In this document: in pieces, positions 7,980 through 15,486 of the stretch
How positions within the stretch are numbered: position 1 is the first letter of the stretch
How the letters are laid out: every line of letters starts with the position of its first letter
Assembly (NCBI GenBank): GCA_964423345.1
Contig: CAYREV010000009.1
Span: 20,433 to 84,432, forward strand
Direction of reading: 5' to 3'
Source: CAYREV01 sp964423345
GTDB lineage: Bacteria; Bacteroidota; Rhodothermia; Balneolales; Balneolaceae
Length of the DNA stretch: 64,000 nt
The notes under the pieces: generated by a model
What the model saw: only the letters and a program-made list of their open reading frames with translations
Told to the model about the DNA's origin: nothing
Database searches by the model: none
Program-made: the position numbers and the translations under genes

Positions 7980-8873
7980 ATGAATAATCAAACATCTACA
8001 TATCAAGGCATTAAAAAACTAACGCTGCTCCTCTGTCTGGCGGCCTTTCCCATACTGGCCTTCGGACAGGCCACCGACCTCGAATCGGTCGTTGCCGAGG
8101 CCCAAAAAGCGGGCATAGAGCAATCCACCCTGGATGAAATAAGAAGCAAGGCCCGGCAAGGGGGACTGGCAGACGAGGATATAGCCGAGCTGGTACGCCC
8201 GGCCGTGGACCTGGCCCAGCAGGGCCTTCCTGCCGATATCATATTCAGTAAGGTGATGGAAGGCTTGTCCAAGAACGTGCCTGCCAACCGGATATCGGCC
8301 GTATTGCAAAAGATCAAGGGTGCTACCGAACAGTCCGAACCCGTGGTGGACCGGTGGATGAATGCATCGAATGCCGGAGATCAGATACCGTCCGGTTCGG
8401 ACATGTCTGAAGAGGAATTCCGCAGTGAGATGATTTCGTCCGTTTCCAAGGGACTGATGAGCGGAGTGCCGGAAGGGGAGATATCCGCACTGCTCGATGA
8501 GGTAACATCAACCGGTGCGCTGGCACAGTCGTCGCCCAGAAGTGTGGCTACGGCCGTGCGCGTATTTCCCGAACTGCCGACCACGGCAGAGAACCCGGAA
8601 AAATCGCGCTCTTTCATCATACGCTCCCTCAAAAGCGGTTTTAACTCATCAGAGCTTCAGAAACTTCCCGGAGCCATGACGGTAGCTCAGCGGCGCAGCC
8701 AGCTGCCGGCTGCAAGTGTCATTGAAGGGGTTGCCCAGCAGCTTAGGAGTGGTGTGCCGGCCAAACAGATACTTAAGAACCTGTTTAACGGCAATATCGG
8801 TGGAGGACCCCCGGGCAGTATCCCCAAAGGCCTGGATAACAAGCCGAATCAGGGAGGGGGCGGCAACGGATAA
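7980..8873 (+). CDS. Secreted helical-repeat protein of unknown function
   Basis: The ATG at 7980 gives 297 residues with a signal peptide ending at about ILAFGQ; an upstream in-frame ATG at 7902 would lie inside the previous gene. The mature part is helical and has repeated amphipathic units around GxP: QGLPADIIFSKVMEG, KNVPANRISAVLQKI, SGVPEGEISALLDEV and SGVPAKQILKNLF. The tail is glycine/proline/asparagine-rich and ends in QGGGGNG. It follows the barrel gene by 16 bases on the same strand and is thus the fourth gene of the sigma operon. I do not recognise the family. Confidence 0.7.
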   Translation: MNNQTSTYQGIKKLTLLLCLAAFPILAFGQATDLESVVAEAQKAGIEQSTLDEIRSKARQGGLADEDIAELVRPAVDLAQQGLPADIIFSKVMEGLSKNVPANRISAVLQKIKGATEQSEPVVDRWMNASNAGDQIPSGSDMSEEEFRSEMISSVSKGLMSGVPEGEISALLDEVTSTGALAQSSPRSVATAVRVFPELPTTAENPEKSRSFIIRSLKSGFNSSELQKLPGAMTVAQRRSQLPAASVIEGVAQQLRSGVPAKQILKNLFNGNIGGGPPGSIPKGLDNKPNQGGGGNG

Positions 8874-8931
8874 CAAGTATCCGTTGAATGCTGTGTCGGC
8901 AAGCTATTTATTCAGGACCTGAAAATTATTT

Positions 8932-8956
8932 GTAACCCTTGTTCGGTTCACTCGTC
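8932..8956 (+). promoter_or_regulatory. Putative ECF-sigma promoter of DUF4382 gene 1
   Basis: GTAACC (8932-8937), 15 bases, then CGTC (8953-8956), continuing as ATACCT. The same motif and spacing occur at 5311 and 9975. It lies 43 bases before the ATG at 9000. Confidence 0.6.
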
Positions 8957-8999
8957 ATACCTGATGAATTAGAGGTCTTAATACAAAAGAGACGTTATT

Positions 9000-9809
9000 A
9001 TGAATTACAAGAAATTATCAACATTACTGACGGCTACACTCCTTGCATTTTCGCTCGTGGTTGCCGGTTGTGACAGCTACAATGCCGATTCCGGCATGGG
9101 TACCCTGGAGGTTCGCATGGCCGATGCACCGGCAGATTACGATGAGGTAAATGTACATGTTCTTCGCGTAGAGGTTAACAATACGGACGACGAACAGGGC
9201 TGGCAGGTAGTCAGCGAGCCCGATAAGACGTATAATCTCCTTGAGCTAACCAACGGAGCCTATACGGTATTGGGTGAAAAAGAGCTGGAAGCCGGGACCT
9301 ACGAACAGATCCGGCTGATACTCGCTTCCAGCGGCCACAGTGTGGTGGTTGACGAGGAGTCCAGAAACCTGTTTGTCCCCAGCGGCGCGCAGACCGGCGT
9401 TAAACTCAACGTTGATGCAGAAATCAAGGAAGATATTACCTATACGCTTCTGCTCGACTTTGACGCCAGCCGTTCCGTGGTAGAGGCGGGCAACAGCCAA
9501 TCAGGCGTGCGTTACCTGCTGAAACCGGTGATTCAGGCCGTTAACCAGGCTGAAACCGGCAATATCGCGGGAACGGTAGATCCTGCCGAAGCTGAACCGG
9601 TAATCTACGCCATTGCCGACAGTGATACCCTCTCAACCACCTATGCAGACACGGTTGACGGTAGCTTCAAGCTGATCGGCCTGGAAGGCGGTACCTATAC
9701 GGTATCGTTCAATCCCCGTAATGAAAACTATCAGAAGAAAGATACGACGGGAATCGATGTCACGGTGGGCGAAACCAACGATATCGGCACCGTCGAACTG
9801 AATCAATAA
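9000..9809 (+). CDS. DUF4382-domain lipoprotein, copy 1
   Basis: This 269-residue protein carries a lipoprotein signal (lipobox VAGC, cysteine at about residue 24). The N-terminal half is the DUF4382 fold: GTLEVRMADAPADYDEVNVH, then a conserved YNLLELTNG, and the diagnostic PSGAQTGVKLNV with LLDFDASRSV. The C-terminal part at about 185-269 is a small beta-sandwich of the carboxypeptidase-regulatory type, with GTVDPAEAEPVIYAIADSDT. DUF4382 proteins are exported and of unknown function. This is the first of three paralogues in tandem; it has its own putative ECF promoter and its own terminator. Confidence 0.85.
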   Translation: MNYKKLSTLLTATLLAFSLVVAGCDSYNADSGMGTLEVRMADAPADYDEVNVHVLRVEVNNTDDEQGWQVVSEPDKTYNLLELTNGAYTVLGEKELEAGTYEQIRLILASSGHSVVVDEESRNLFVPSGAQTGVKLNVDAEIKEDITYTLLLDFDASRSVVEAGNSQSGVRYLLKPVIQAVNQAETGNIAGTVDPAEAEPVIYAIADSDTLSTTYADTVDGSFKLIGLEGGTYTVSFNPRNENYQKKDTTGIDVTVGETNDIGTVELNQ

Positions 9810-9845
9810 TTTAAGGTCAAATCCCTAATCGCAAAAGGGTGATTT

Positions 9846-9880
9846 AAGGGGACTGCTCTGACGGGCAGTCCCCTTTTTTA
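9846..9880 (+). terminator. Rho-independent terminator after DUF4382 gene 1
   Basis: GGGGACTGC and GCAGTCCCC form a nine-pair stem with a short loop, followed by TTTTTT. Confidence 0.85.
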
Positions 9881-9974
9881 TATCCCGCCGAAACGTTTTC
9901 CAAAATCCGGAAGGCACTGGGGGAGGATTGAACCATGGTCACCGATGCGAGGTCAAAGCTTTTAAATTATTTCT

Positions 9975-9999
9975 GTAACCATTGCCGTTTTCAGTCGTC
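9975..9999 (+). promoter_or_regulatory. Putative ECF-sigma promoter of DUF4382 gene 2
   Basis: GTAACC (9975-9980), 15 bases, then CGTC (9996-9999) followed by ATACCT, as before gene 1. The spacer also resembles the one before the sigma gene (ATTGCCGTTTT against ATTTCGGTTTT). It lies 66 bases before the ATG at 10066. Confidence 0.6.
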
Positions 10000-10065
10000 A
10001 TACCTACAGAGTTGCAAGAAAATCAACTTCAGTTTAAAATTACCCCTAAATAAACAGTTAGTATC

Positions 10066-10872
10066 ATGTTACAACAATTACTATCCAAGCTTGCTATTAT
10101 ACCCCTATTTGCCCTCTTAATTGCCTTTACAGGATGCGGTACCGGTTCCGATTCCGGGTCAGGGACCATGACGGTCGAGATGGCCGATGCTCCCATCGAT
10201 TCCGCTGATGCTGTAAATGTACACATTTTAAGGGTAGAGGTTAACAATTCAGACGATCCCAACGGATGGACCGTGCTGAGCGAACCCGATCAAACTTATG
10301 ATCTGCTGGAGCTCACCAACGGTGCTACAACTGTAATAGGTTCCAGTGAACTTGAAGCAGGTACCTATCCCCAGATTCGCCTGGTGCTCAGTCAGTCGGG
10401 CCACAGCGTTGAAGTGGACGGTAACGTTCATGATATGTTCGTTCCAAGCGGCGCCCAGACCGGCGTTAAGCTGAACATCAACGCGACCATAGAACCGGAT
10501 ATCGAGTATACGATACTGCTTGACTTCGATGCCAGCAGGTCGGTAGTCGACGCGGGCCAAAACAGCCAGGTTCCCTATCTTCTGAAACCGGTAATAAGTG
10601 CCAAAGAGAAAGCGATTACCGGCAATATAGAAGGTACGGTTGATCCTGCAGATGCAGAACCCGTTGTCTACGCCATTGCGAACTCCGATACCCTGGCTTC
10701 TACCGTTGCCGACACATCCAACGGTTACTTCAAGCTGATCGGACTCGAGGCAGGGACCTATGATGTTTCTATCGATCCGCGTAACGACAGCTATCAAAGC
10801 AAGACCGTTCAAGATGTCAGCGTAACGGTTGAGCAAACCAACTCGCTGGGTACCATTCAGTTAAGTCAGTAG
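10066..10872 (+). CDS. DUF4382-domain lipoprotein, copy 2
   Basis: The product has 268 residues with a lipoprotein signal (lipobox FTGC, cysteine at about residue 24). It aligns with copy 1 along its whole length: MTVEMADAPIDSADAVNVH, YDLLELTNG, PSGAQTGVKLNI, LLDFDASRSVV, and a C-terminal sandwich with GTVDPADAEPVVYAIANSDT. It stands as a single transcription unit between its own ECF-type promoter and a strong terminator. It is closer to copy 3 than to copy 1 in the opening (DAPIDSADAVNVH) and in the SDTLASTVADTS stretch, which suggests two rounds of duplication. Confidence 0.85.
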   Translation: MLQQLLSKLAIIPLFALLIAFTGCGTGSDSGSGTMTVEMADAPIDSADAVNVHILRVEVNNSDDPNGWTVLSEPDQTYDLLELTNGATTVIGSSELEAGTYPQIRLVLSQSGHSVEVDGNVHDMFVPSGAQTGVKLNINATIEPDIEYTILLDFDASRSVVDAGQNSQVPYLLKPVISAKEKAITGNIEGTVDPADAEPVVYAIANSDTLASTVADTSNGYFKLIGLEAGTYDVSIDPRNDSYQSKTVQDVSVTVEQTNSLGTIQLSQ

Positions 10873-10906
10873 TATTTGCTGAAACGTACCTAACGTATCG
10901 ACTCAA

Positions 10907-10943
10907 AAGGCCTGTTCGTTTTTTCGAACAGGCCTTTTTTTAT
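10907..10943 (+). terminator. Rho-independent terminator after DUF4382 gene 2
   Basis: GGCCTGTTCG and CGAACAGGCC form a perfect ten-pair stem around a T-rich loop, followed by TTTTTTTA. Confidence 0.9.
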
Positions 10944-11193
10944 TTCCCGCCCGGCTAATTGAATTACGGCCAATGATTGTTATAAATGGATTTTCGGCAC
11001 CGCATAAAAGGCTCTAATCTTGCGTTATCGGAAATTAAGACCATATTATTTCCCTCTTCCGGCCGAATTCTACAGGAACATTTTGGGTGATTATCCATAT
11101 AACTGAATAGGTAGAATGAACTAATCATTTGTACTGATAGGATTTGAACAGGCGACACCTATTTAATCAATCTTCTGAATAAAATTTATACTT

Positions 11194-12024
11194 ATGCCTT
11201 TAGAAATACTGAATAAACTGATGAAAGCAGCATACGTACCCCTATTTGCAGCCTTGCTGTTCTTTGCAGGATGCGGCACCGATGCCGAACCCGGCATGGG
11301 TTCGCTGCAGGTGCGCATGTACGATGCACCTATTGACAGTGCGGATGCGGTAAACGTCCATGTGGACAGGGTAGAGGTAAACAAGACCGGTAGCGCCGGA
11401 GAGTGGTCGGTGATCAACACTCCCGACAAAACGTATAACCTTATAGAGCTTGCAAACGGAGCCTATGAGGTACTGGGAGATACCACCCTGGAAGTGGGAA
11501 CCTACCAGCAAATTCGACTGGTGCTCAGCCAGGACGGCCATTCGGTTGAAGTGGACGGAAGCGTATACGACATGATTGTCCCCAGTGGCGCGCAGACCGG
11601 TATCAAGCTGAATGTCAATGCTGAAATTGTGGAGGATATACAGTATGTGCTGCTGTTGGATTTCGATGCAAGTCAATCGGTGGTTAAAGCCGGGCAGAAC
11701 AACCCTTCGGTTGAATACCTGCTTAAACCCGTGATACGGGCAAATAATCAGGCGGTAACGGGCAATATCGGCGGCATAGTCGACCCCGCAGAAGCGCATG
11801 CGGTCGTCTATGCTATCGCCAACTCCGACACCCTGGCTTCAACGGTAGCCGATACCTCCGACGGTTCCTTCAGGCTGGTCGGATTGGAGGAGGGCACGTA
11901 TGATGTGGCTTTTGATCCCCGAAATGATAATTACGAAAGTGCCGATACCACCGGCGTTGATGTAGTAGTGGGAGAGACAACAAACCTGGGCACTATACAA
12001 CTGCAACAGAGCGGTGTATTGTAA
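11194..12024 (+). CDS. DUF4382-domain lipoprotein, copy 3
   Basis: The product has 276 residues with lipobox FAGC. An internal ATG at 11221 (MKAAYVPLF) would give a shorter, more typical lipoprotein signal. The DUF4382 part reads GSLQVRMYDAPIDSADAVNVH, YNLIELANG, PSGAQTGIKLNV and LLDFDASQSVV; the C-terminal sandwich keeps GGIVDPAEAHAVVYAIANSD. Unlike copies 1 and 2 it has no GTAACC-N15-CGTC motif in the 250 bases upstream, so it may be controlled differently or be made by read-through. A terminator follows. Confidence 0.85.
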   Translation: MPLEILNKLMKAAYVPLFAALLFFAGCGTDAEPGMGSLQVRMYDAPIDSADAVNVHVDRVEVNKTGSAGEWSVINTPDKTYNLIELANGAYEVLGDTTLEVGTYQQIRLVLSQDGHSVEVDGSVYDMIVPSGAQTGIKLNVNAEIVEDIQYVLLLDFDASQSVVKAGQNNPSVEYLLKPVIRANNQAVTGNIGGIVDPAEAHAVVYAIANSDTLASTVADTSDGSFRLVGLEEGTYDVAFDPRNDNYESADTTGVDVVVGETTNLGTIQLQQSGVL

Positions 12025-12054
12025 GCCAATACAATAGCACGGGTTTGTAAAGGC

Positions 12055-12090
12055 AACAGGCCTGCCCCTTTGAGGGCGGGCCTGTTTTAT
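12055..12090 (+). terminator. Rho-independent terminator after DUF4382 gene 3
   Basis: AACAGGCCTGCCC pairs with GGGCGGGCCTGTT around CTTTGA with one mismatch, followed by TTAT. It lies in the short gap to the convergent miaB gene. Confidence 0.75.
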
Positions 12091-12101
12091 ATGCGCCCAT
12101 T

Positions 12102-13460
12102 TCAGGCGAGGGCCATTTCCTTGCTGAATTCGCGGATGCTGCTTCGGCCGATAACCTCGCCCATCAGGGTAGCCGAAGTGCAGTCGGTAATCTCCACCTC
12201 TACATATTCCCCCTTCTCGAGGTCTCCACGGTCAAAAACCACCATTTTATTGGTATCGGTACGTCCGCAAAGCTGCTCGTCGGACCTCTTGCTCGTCCCC
12301 TCAATCAGTACCAGGTGGCGGCGCCCGATCTCTTTTTTGTTCAGCTCTTCCTGTATATTCATCTGCTGTTCGATGATTTCCGAGAGACGTCTCTTCTTGA
12401 CCTCCTCGGGGACATCATCTTCATATTTTCGCTGCGCGAGGGTACGTCCCCGCTCGGAATAGGCAAACATATAGGCGAGGTCGTACTTCACTTTTGCCAT
12501 TAGGGAGAGCGTGTCCTCATGTTCCTCTTCCGTTTCTCCGCAGAAGCCGGTGATGATATCTGTAGAAAGGGTAACGCCCGGGATGATCTCCCTCATCTTG
12601 TCCACCAGGTCCAGGTACTGCTCTCGGGTGTAGGGACGCCGCATGCGTTCCAGCACGTTATTATTGCCCGATTGGGCGGGAATATGAATATAATTGCAGA
12701 GGTTGGGCTGTTCGGCAATTACATGCAGCAGCTCTTGAGGGAAATCCTTGGGGTGGGGAGAGGAGAAGCGTATCCTCATCTCCGGGTCCACCCGGCTGGC
12801 CTCATACATCAGTTTGGTAAAATCATTATCGCCGTCCAGGTAGGAGTTTACATTCTGCCCCAGGAGGGTAACCTCACGGTATCCCTTGTCACTTAACTGT
12901 TTCAGTTCGCTGAGAATGCTTTCCATCGGGCGACTCCGTTCACGTCCCCTGGTAAAGGGCACCACGCAGAAGGCGCACATATTGTCGCATCCCCGCATGA
13001 TGGTTACAAATGCGCTGACACCGTTGTCCTGGGTGCGAACAGGGGTGATGTCGGCATATGTTTCTTCCTGGGAGAGGATGACATTTACGGCTTTCCGTCC
13101 GTCGTCCACTTCGGCCAGCAGCTTGGGGAGGTCTCGATAGGCGTCGGGGCCTACCACCATATCCACCAGGCCCTCCTTGTCGATAATCTTTTCGCGTATG
13201 CGTTCGGCCATACAGCCCAGCACCCCTACGGTAAGATGGTCTTTCTGCTCTTTCAGCGAGCGAAACTCCTTGAGGCGGTTCCATACCTTGGTTTCGGCAT
13301 TTTCACGTATGGAACAGGTATTCAGAAAGATGATGTTGGCATTTTCAGGCTCCTGGACGGGTTCCATCCCTTCCTCCATAAGAATGGAGTTGACAATCTC
13401 CGTATCGGAGAAGTTCATCTGGCAGCCGTAGGTTTCAATATAAAAGGTGCGTCGATCCAA
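12102..13460 (-). CDS. miaB: tRNA-2-methylthio-N6-dimethylallyladenosine synthase
   Basis: This 452-residue protein has the three-part MiaB layout. The N-terminal UPF0004 domain carries the first iron-sulfur cysteines (YGCQMNFSD, NTCSIRENAE, VLGCMAER). The radical-SAM core has CxxxCxxC as MRGCDNMCAFCVVPFTRG, and a C-terminal TRAM domain runs from about residue 385. MiaB methylthiolates i6A37 of tRNAs that read UNN codons. The RG..RSR stretch after the cluster is typical of MiaB rather than RimO. The upstream minus strand has TATATTTA at 13501-13494, one base off the phylum's -7 element. Confidence 0.95.
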   Translation of the reverse strand: MDRRTFYIETYGCQMNFSDTEIVNSILMEEGMEPVQEPENANIIFLNTCSIRENAETKVWNRLKEFRSLKEQKDHLTVGVLGCMAERIREKIIDKEGLVDMVVGPDAYRDLPKLLAEVDDGRKAVNVILSQEETYADITPVRTQDNGVSAFVTIMRGCDNMCAFCVVPFTRGRERSRPMESILSELKQLSDKGYREVTLLGQNVNSYLDGDNDFTKLMYEASRVDPEMRIRFSSPHPKDFPQELLHVIAEQPNLCNYIHIPAQSGNNNVLERMRRPYTREQYLDLVDKMREIIPGVTLSTDIITGFCGETEEEHEDTLSLMAKVKYDLAYMFAYSERGRTLAQRKYEDDVPEEVKKRRLSEIIEQQMNIQEELNKKEIGRRHLVLIEGTSKRSDEQLCGRTDTNKMVVFDRGDLEKGEYVEVEITDCTSATLMGEVIGRSSIREFSKEMALA

Positions 13461-13594
13461 TGTACTCTGCTTTGATTCGCGTTAAAGAACCCGTAAATAT
13501 AAGAAGTGAGAGGGTACTTTTCTAAAGGAATAGAACGCAGATTACTCGAATCCGGCAAATAGTCACGAATTACATATATATGAACCCTCTTCAG

Positions 13595-14236
13595 CTAATT
13601 CGGCCAGATATCGGGTTTCTTTCTCCATTCGGACAGCGTTTCGAGGTCCTCTTCGTTTATGTAGTCATGATCCCTGGCCACATCGATCAGGGTAGAGTAG
13701 TCGGTGAGGGTATGCACGCTCACACCGGCGTGGTCAAACCTCTTGAAGGCTTTGTCGAACCCATAGGTGAAGATGCTGAGCACGGCTTTGATATCCGCCC
13801 CGATGAAATTGAGGGCTTCAACGACCGAAAGGGCGGAGCTGCCGGTTGAAATAAGGTCTTCGATAACCACGGTGCTCTCACCTTTCTGGATGCCTCCCTC
13901 AATCTGGTTCCCCAGTCCATAGGCCTTGGCCTTGGCCCGGACATAGCTCATGGGCTTGTCGAGCGAACCCGCTATCCAGGCGGCGTGGGGGATGCCTGCA
14001 GTGGCCGTACCCGTGATGACGTCCACGTCCCCGTATTCATCATGGATAAACCCTATAAATTGTTGCGCTATCTTTTTGCGGATTTCAGGATACCGCAATG
14101 TCAGCCGGTTGTCGCAGTAGATGGGCGAATTCCACCCGGACGACCAGGTAAAAGGATCATTAGGTCTTAGCACTACTGCATTGATCTCCAACAATTTAAG
14201 TGCAATTTCCTTTGCAAAAGAAGAATCAATTATCAT
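13595..14236 (-). CDS. pyrE: Orotate phosphoribosyltransferase
   Basis: This 213-residue enzyme joins orotate and PRPP to make OMP in pyrimidine synthesis. The PRPP-binding motif is TVVIEDLISTGSSALSVVEA, preceded by GTATAGIPHAAWIA and the flexible-loop region VRAKAKAYGLGNQIEGG. Length is normal. It is on the same strand as pgsA-pgpA upstream, separated by about 70 bases, and miaB follows after 134 bases, so co-transcription is possible but not shown. Other pyr genes are not in the window. Confidence 0.93.
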   Translation of the reverse strand: MIIDSSFAKEIALKLLEINAVVLRPNDPFTWSSGWNSPIYCDNRLTLRYPEIRKKIAQQFIGFIHDEYGDVDVITGTATAGIPHAAWIAGSLDKPMSYVRAKAKAYGLGNQIEGGIQKGESTVVIEDLISTGSSALSVVEALNFIGADIKAVLSIFTYGFDKAFKRFDHAGVSVHTLTDYSTLIDVARDHDYINEEDLETLSEWRKKPDIWPN

Positions 14237-14304
14237 GGTCTGAATGTTTATTTGTTTTGTGCTTCTTTCCGGCCTCCATCCTGATGGTTAACCGCAATTA
14301 AAAT

Positions 14305-14787
14305 CTATAGATACTCTATTAAGTAAACAAAAGCCCGGAGGCAAATAAAGGCGTAAAGTCCGGCCAGCAGATCGTCAACCAGTATTCCGAATCCCCCGGG
14401 AAGCTCCTGCAGCTTGTCAACGCCCCACGGTTTCTTGATATCGAAAAATCTAAAGAACAGAAATCCCAGCAGGAGCAACATGAAAATATTGATGGAGGTG
14501 GCGGCAAAAGGAATAGCTATGAAGGCCATGCCCTGTCCTGCGAACTCATCCATAACCAGCGGCGAGGGGTCGCCGCCCCACACTTGCTCGCACTCCTCGG
14601 CCACCCAGAGGGTCAGCAGGGAGCAGATAAGCGTAAAGAGGGCCATCCCGTAAAAGGGGGCATACAAGGCTATAAAGTAGATCGGGAAGAGGGCAAAAAA
14701 GCTGCCCCAGGTACCCGGCGCATTGGGAAGAAAGCCGGCATAGAAGAAACTACCGATAATCGGTTTCAGTTTTCGCATTGTTATCAA
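14305..14787 (-). CDS. pgpA: Phosphatidylglycerophosphatase A
   Basis: This 160-residue membrane protein carries the PgpA signatures NAPGTWGS near the start and DDLLAGLYAFICLRAF near the end, plus a central DEFAGQG; these acidic residues form the active site. It dephosphorylates phosphatidylglycerol-phosphate. Its 5' end overlaps the 3' end of pgsA, whose product makes that substrate, by 38 bases, so the two consecutive pathway steps are translationally linked. An in-frame ATG at 14778 is an alternative start. Confidence 0.9.
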   Translation of the reverse strand: MITMRKLKPIIGSFFYAGFLPNAPGTWGSFFALFPIYFIALYAPFYGMALFTLICSLLTLWVAEECEQVWGGDPSPLVMDEFAGQGMAFIAIPFAATSINIFMLLLLGFLFFRFFDIKKPWGVDKLQELPGGFGILVDDLLAGLYAFICLRAFVYLIEYL

Positions 14788-15361
14788 TAAAAAATATTTC
14801 TCTGTTAATTAGAATATACTCTATACCGGAGTATACAGTGAGTATCACGATAGCTATCATGGCCCAGCCCAGCACCTGCGACTCCAGCAGCTGCTGGCAA
14901 TAGGGACTGAGCCAGACGTCGGTATTGACAAAAACCCCGACCATAAGAACCAGGTATAGAAAAAACATTTGGCTCATGGTCTTGAATTTGGCCGTAATAC
15001 GGGTATCCATTTGGATCCCTTTCCGGTCGCCGACCATACGCATGCCGGTGATGATGACATCCCTGAAGACGATGACGCCTACGGCCCACCAGGGGAATTG
15101 TCCGGCATCAATAAACGGCAGGCAGATAAAACCTGCAAATGTAAGAAATTTGTCGGCCAGGGGGTCGAGAAACACGCCGTATGCCGTTTGAGCCTTATAA
15201 AGCCGGGCTATATAACCGTCAAAAAAATCGGTTACCACGGCTACGGCAAAGATGCCGACGCTGAGTGCGCGCCAGACCACTTCGTCCTGTATATACAGCA
15301 ACAGGAAGATGGGAGCAAGGACCATCCTCGTGGTGCTCAATATGTTAGGTATTCTCCGCAC
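14750..15361 (-). CDS. pgsA: CDP-diacylglycerol-glycerol-3-phosphate 3-phosphatidyltransferase
   Basis: This 203-residue integral membrane enzyme belongs to the CDP-alcohol phosphatidyltransferase family. The family motif DGx2ARx8Gx3Dx3D is present as DGYIARLYKAQTAYGVFLDP followed by LADK. It starts with MRRIPNILSTTRM, typical of PgsA, and has several membrane helices. The product, phosphatidylglycerol-phosphate, is the substrate of PgpA encoded by the overlapping next gene. Alternative CDP-OH transferases such as PssA are less likely because of length and the pgpA partner. Confidence 0.9.
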   Translation of the reverse strand: MRRIPNILSTTRMVLAPIFLLLYIQDEVVWRALSVGIFAVAVVTDFFDGYIARLYKAQTAYGVFLDPLADKFLTFAGFICLPFIDAGQFPWWAVGVIVFRDVIITGMRMVGDRKGIQMDTRITAKFKTMSQMFFLYLVLMVGVFVNTDVWLSPYCQQLLESQVLGWAMIAIVILTVYSGIEYILINREIFFIDNNAKTETDYR

Positions 15362-15486
15362 GGATCAAAGATAGTAAATACTGAGGGAGAATTGAATGTT
15401 TTTTGGCCCGTAAATAATCAGCTTCGAAAAGCGTACAGAGTTTGATATTTTCCTTTCGTTTATTTCTTAACAACTACCGGTGGAGC

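Noticed and set aside
10944..11193. An ECF-type promoter before the third DUF4382 gene
   Set aside because: No GTAACC or close variant with CGTC at 14-16 bases is present there, although the gene is a close paralogue of copies 1 and 2.
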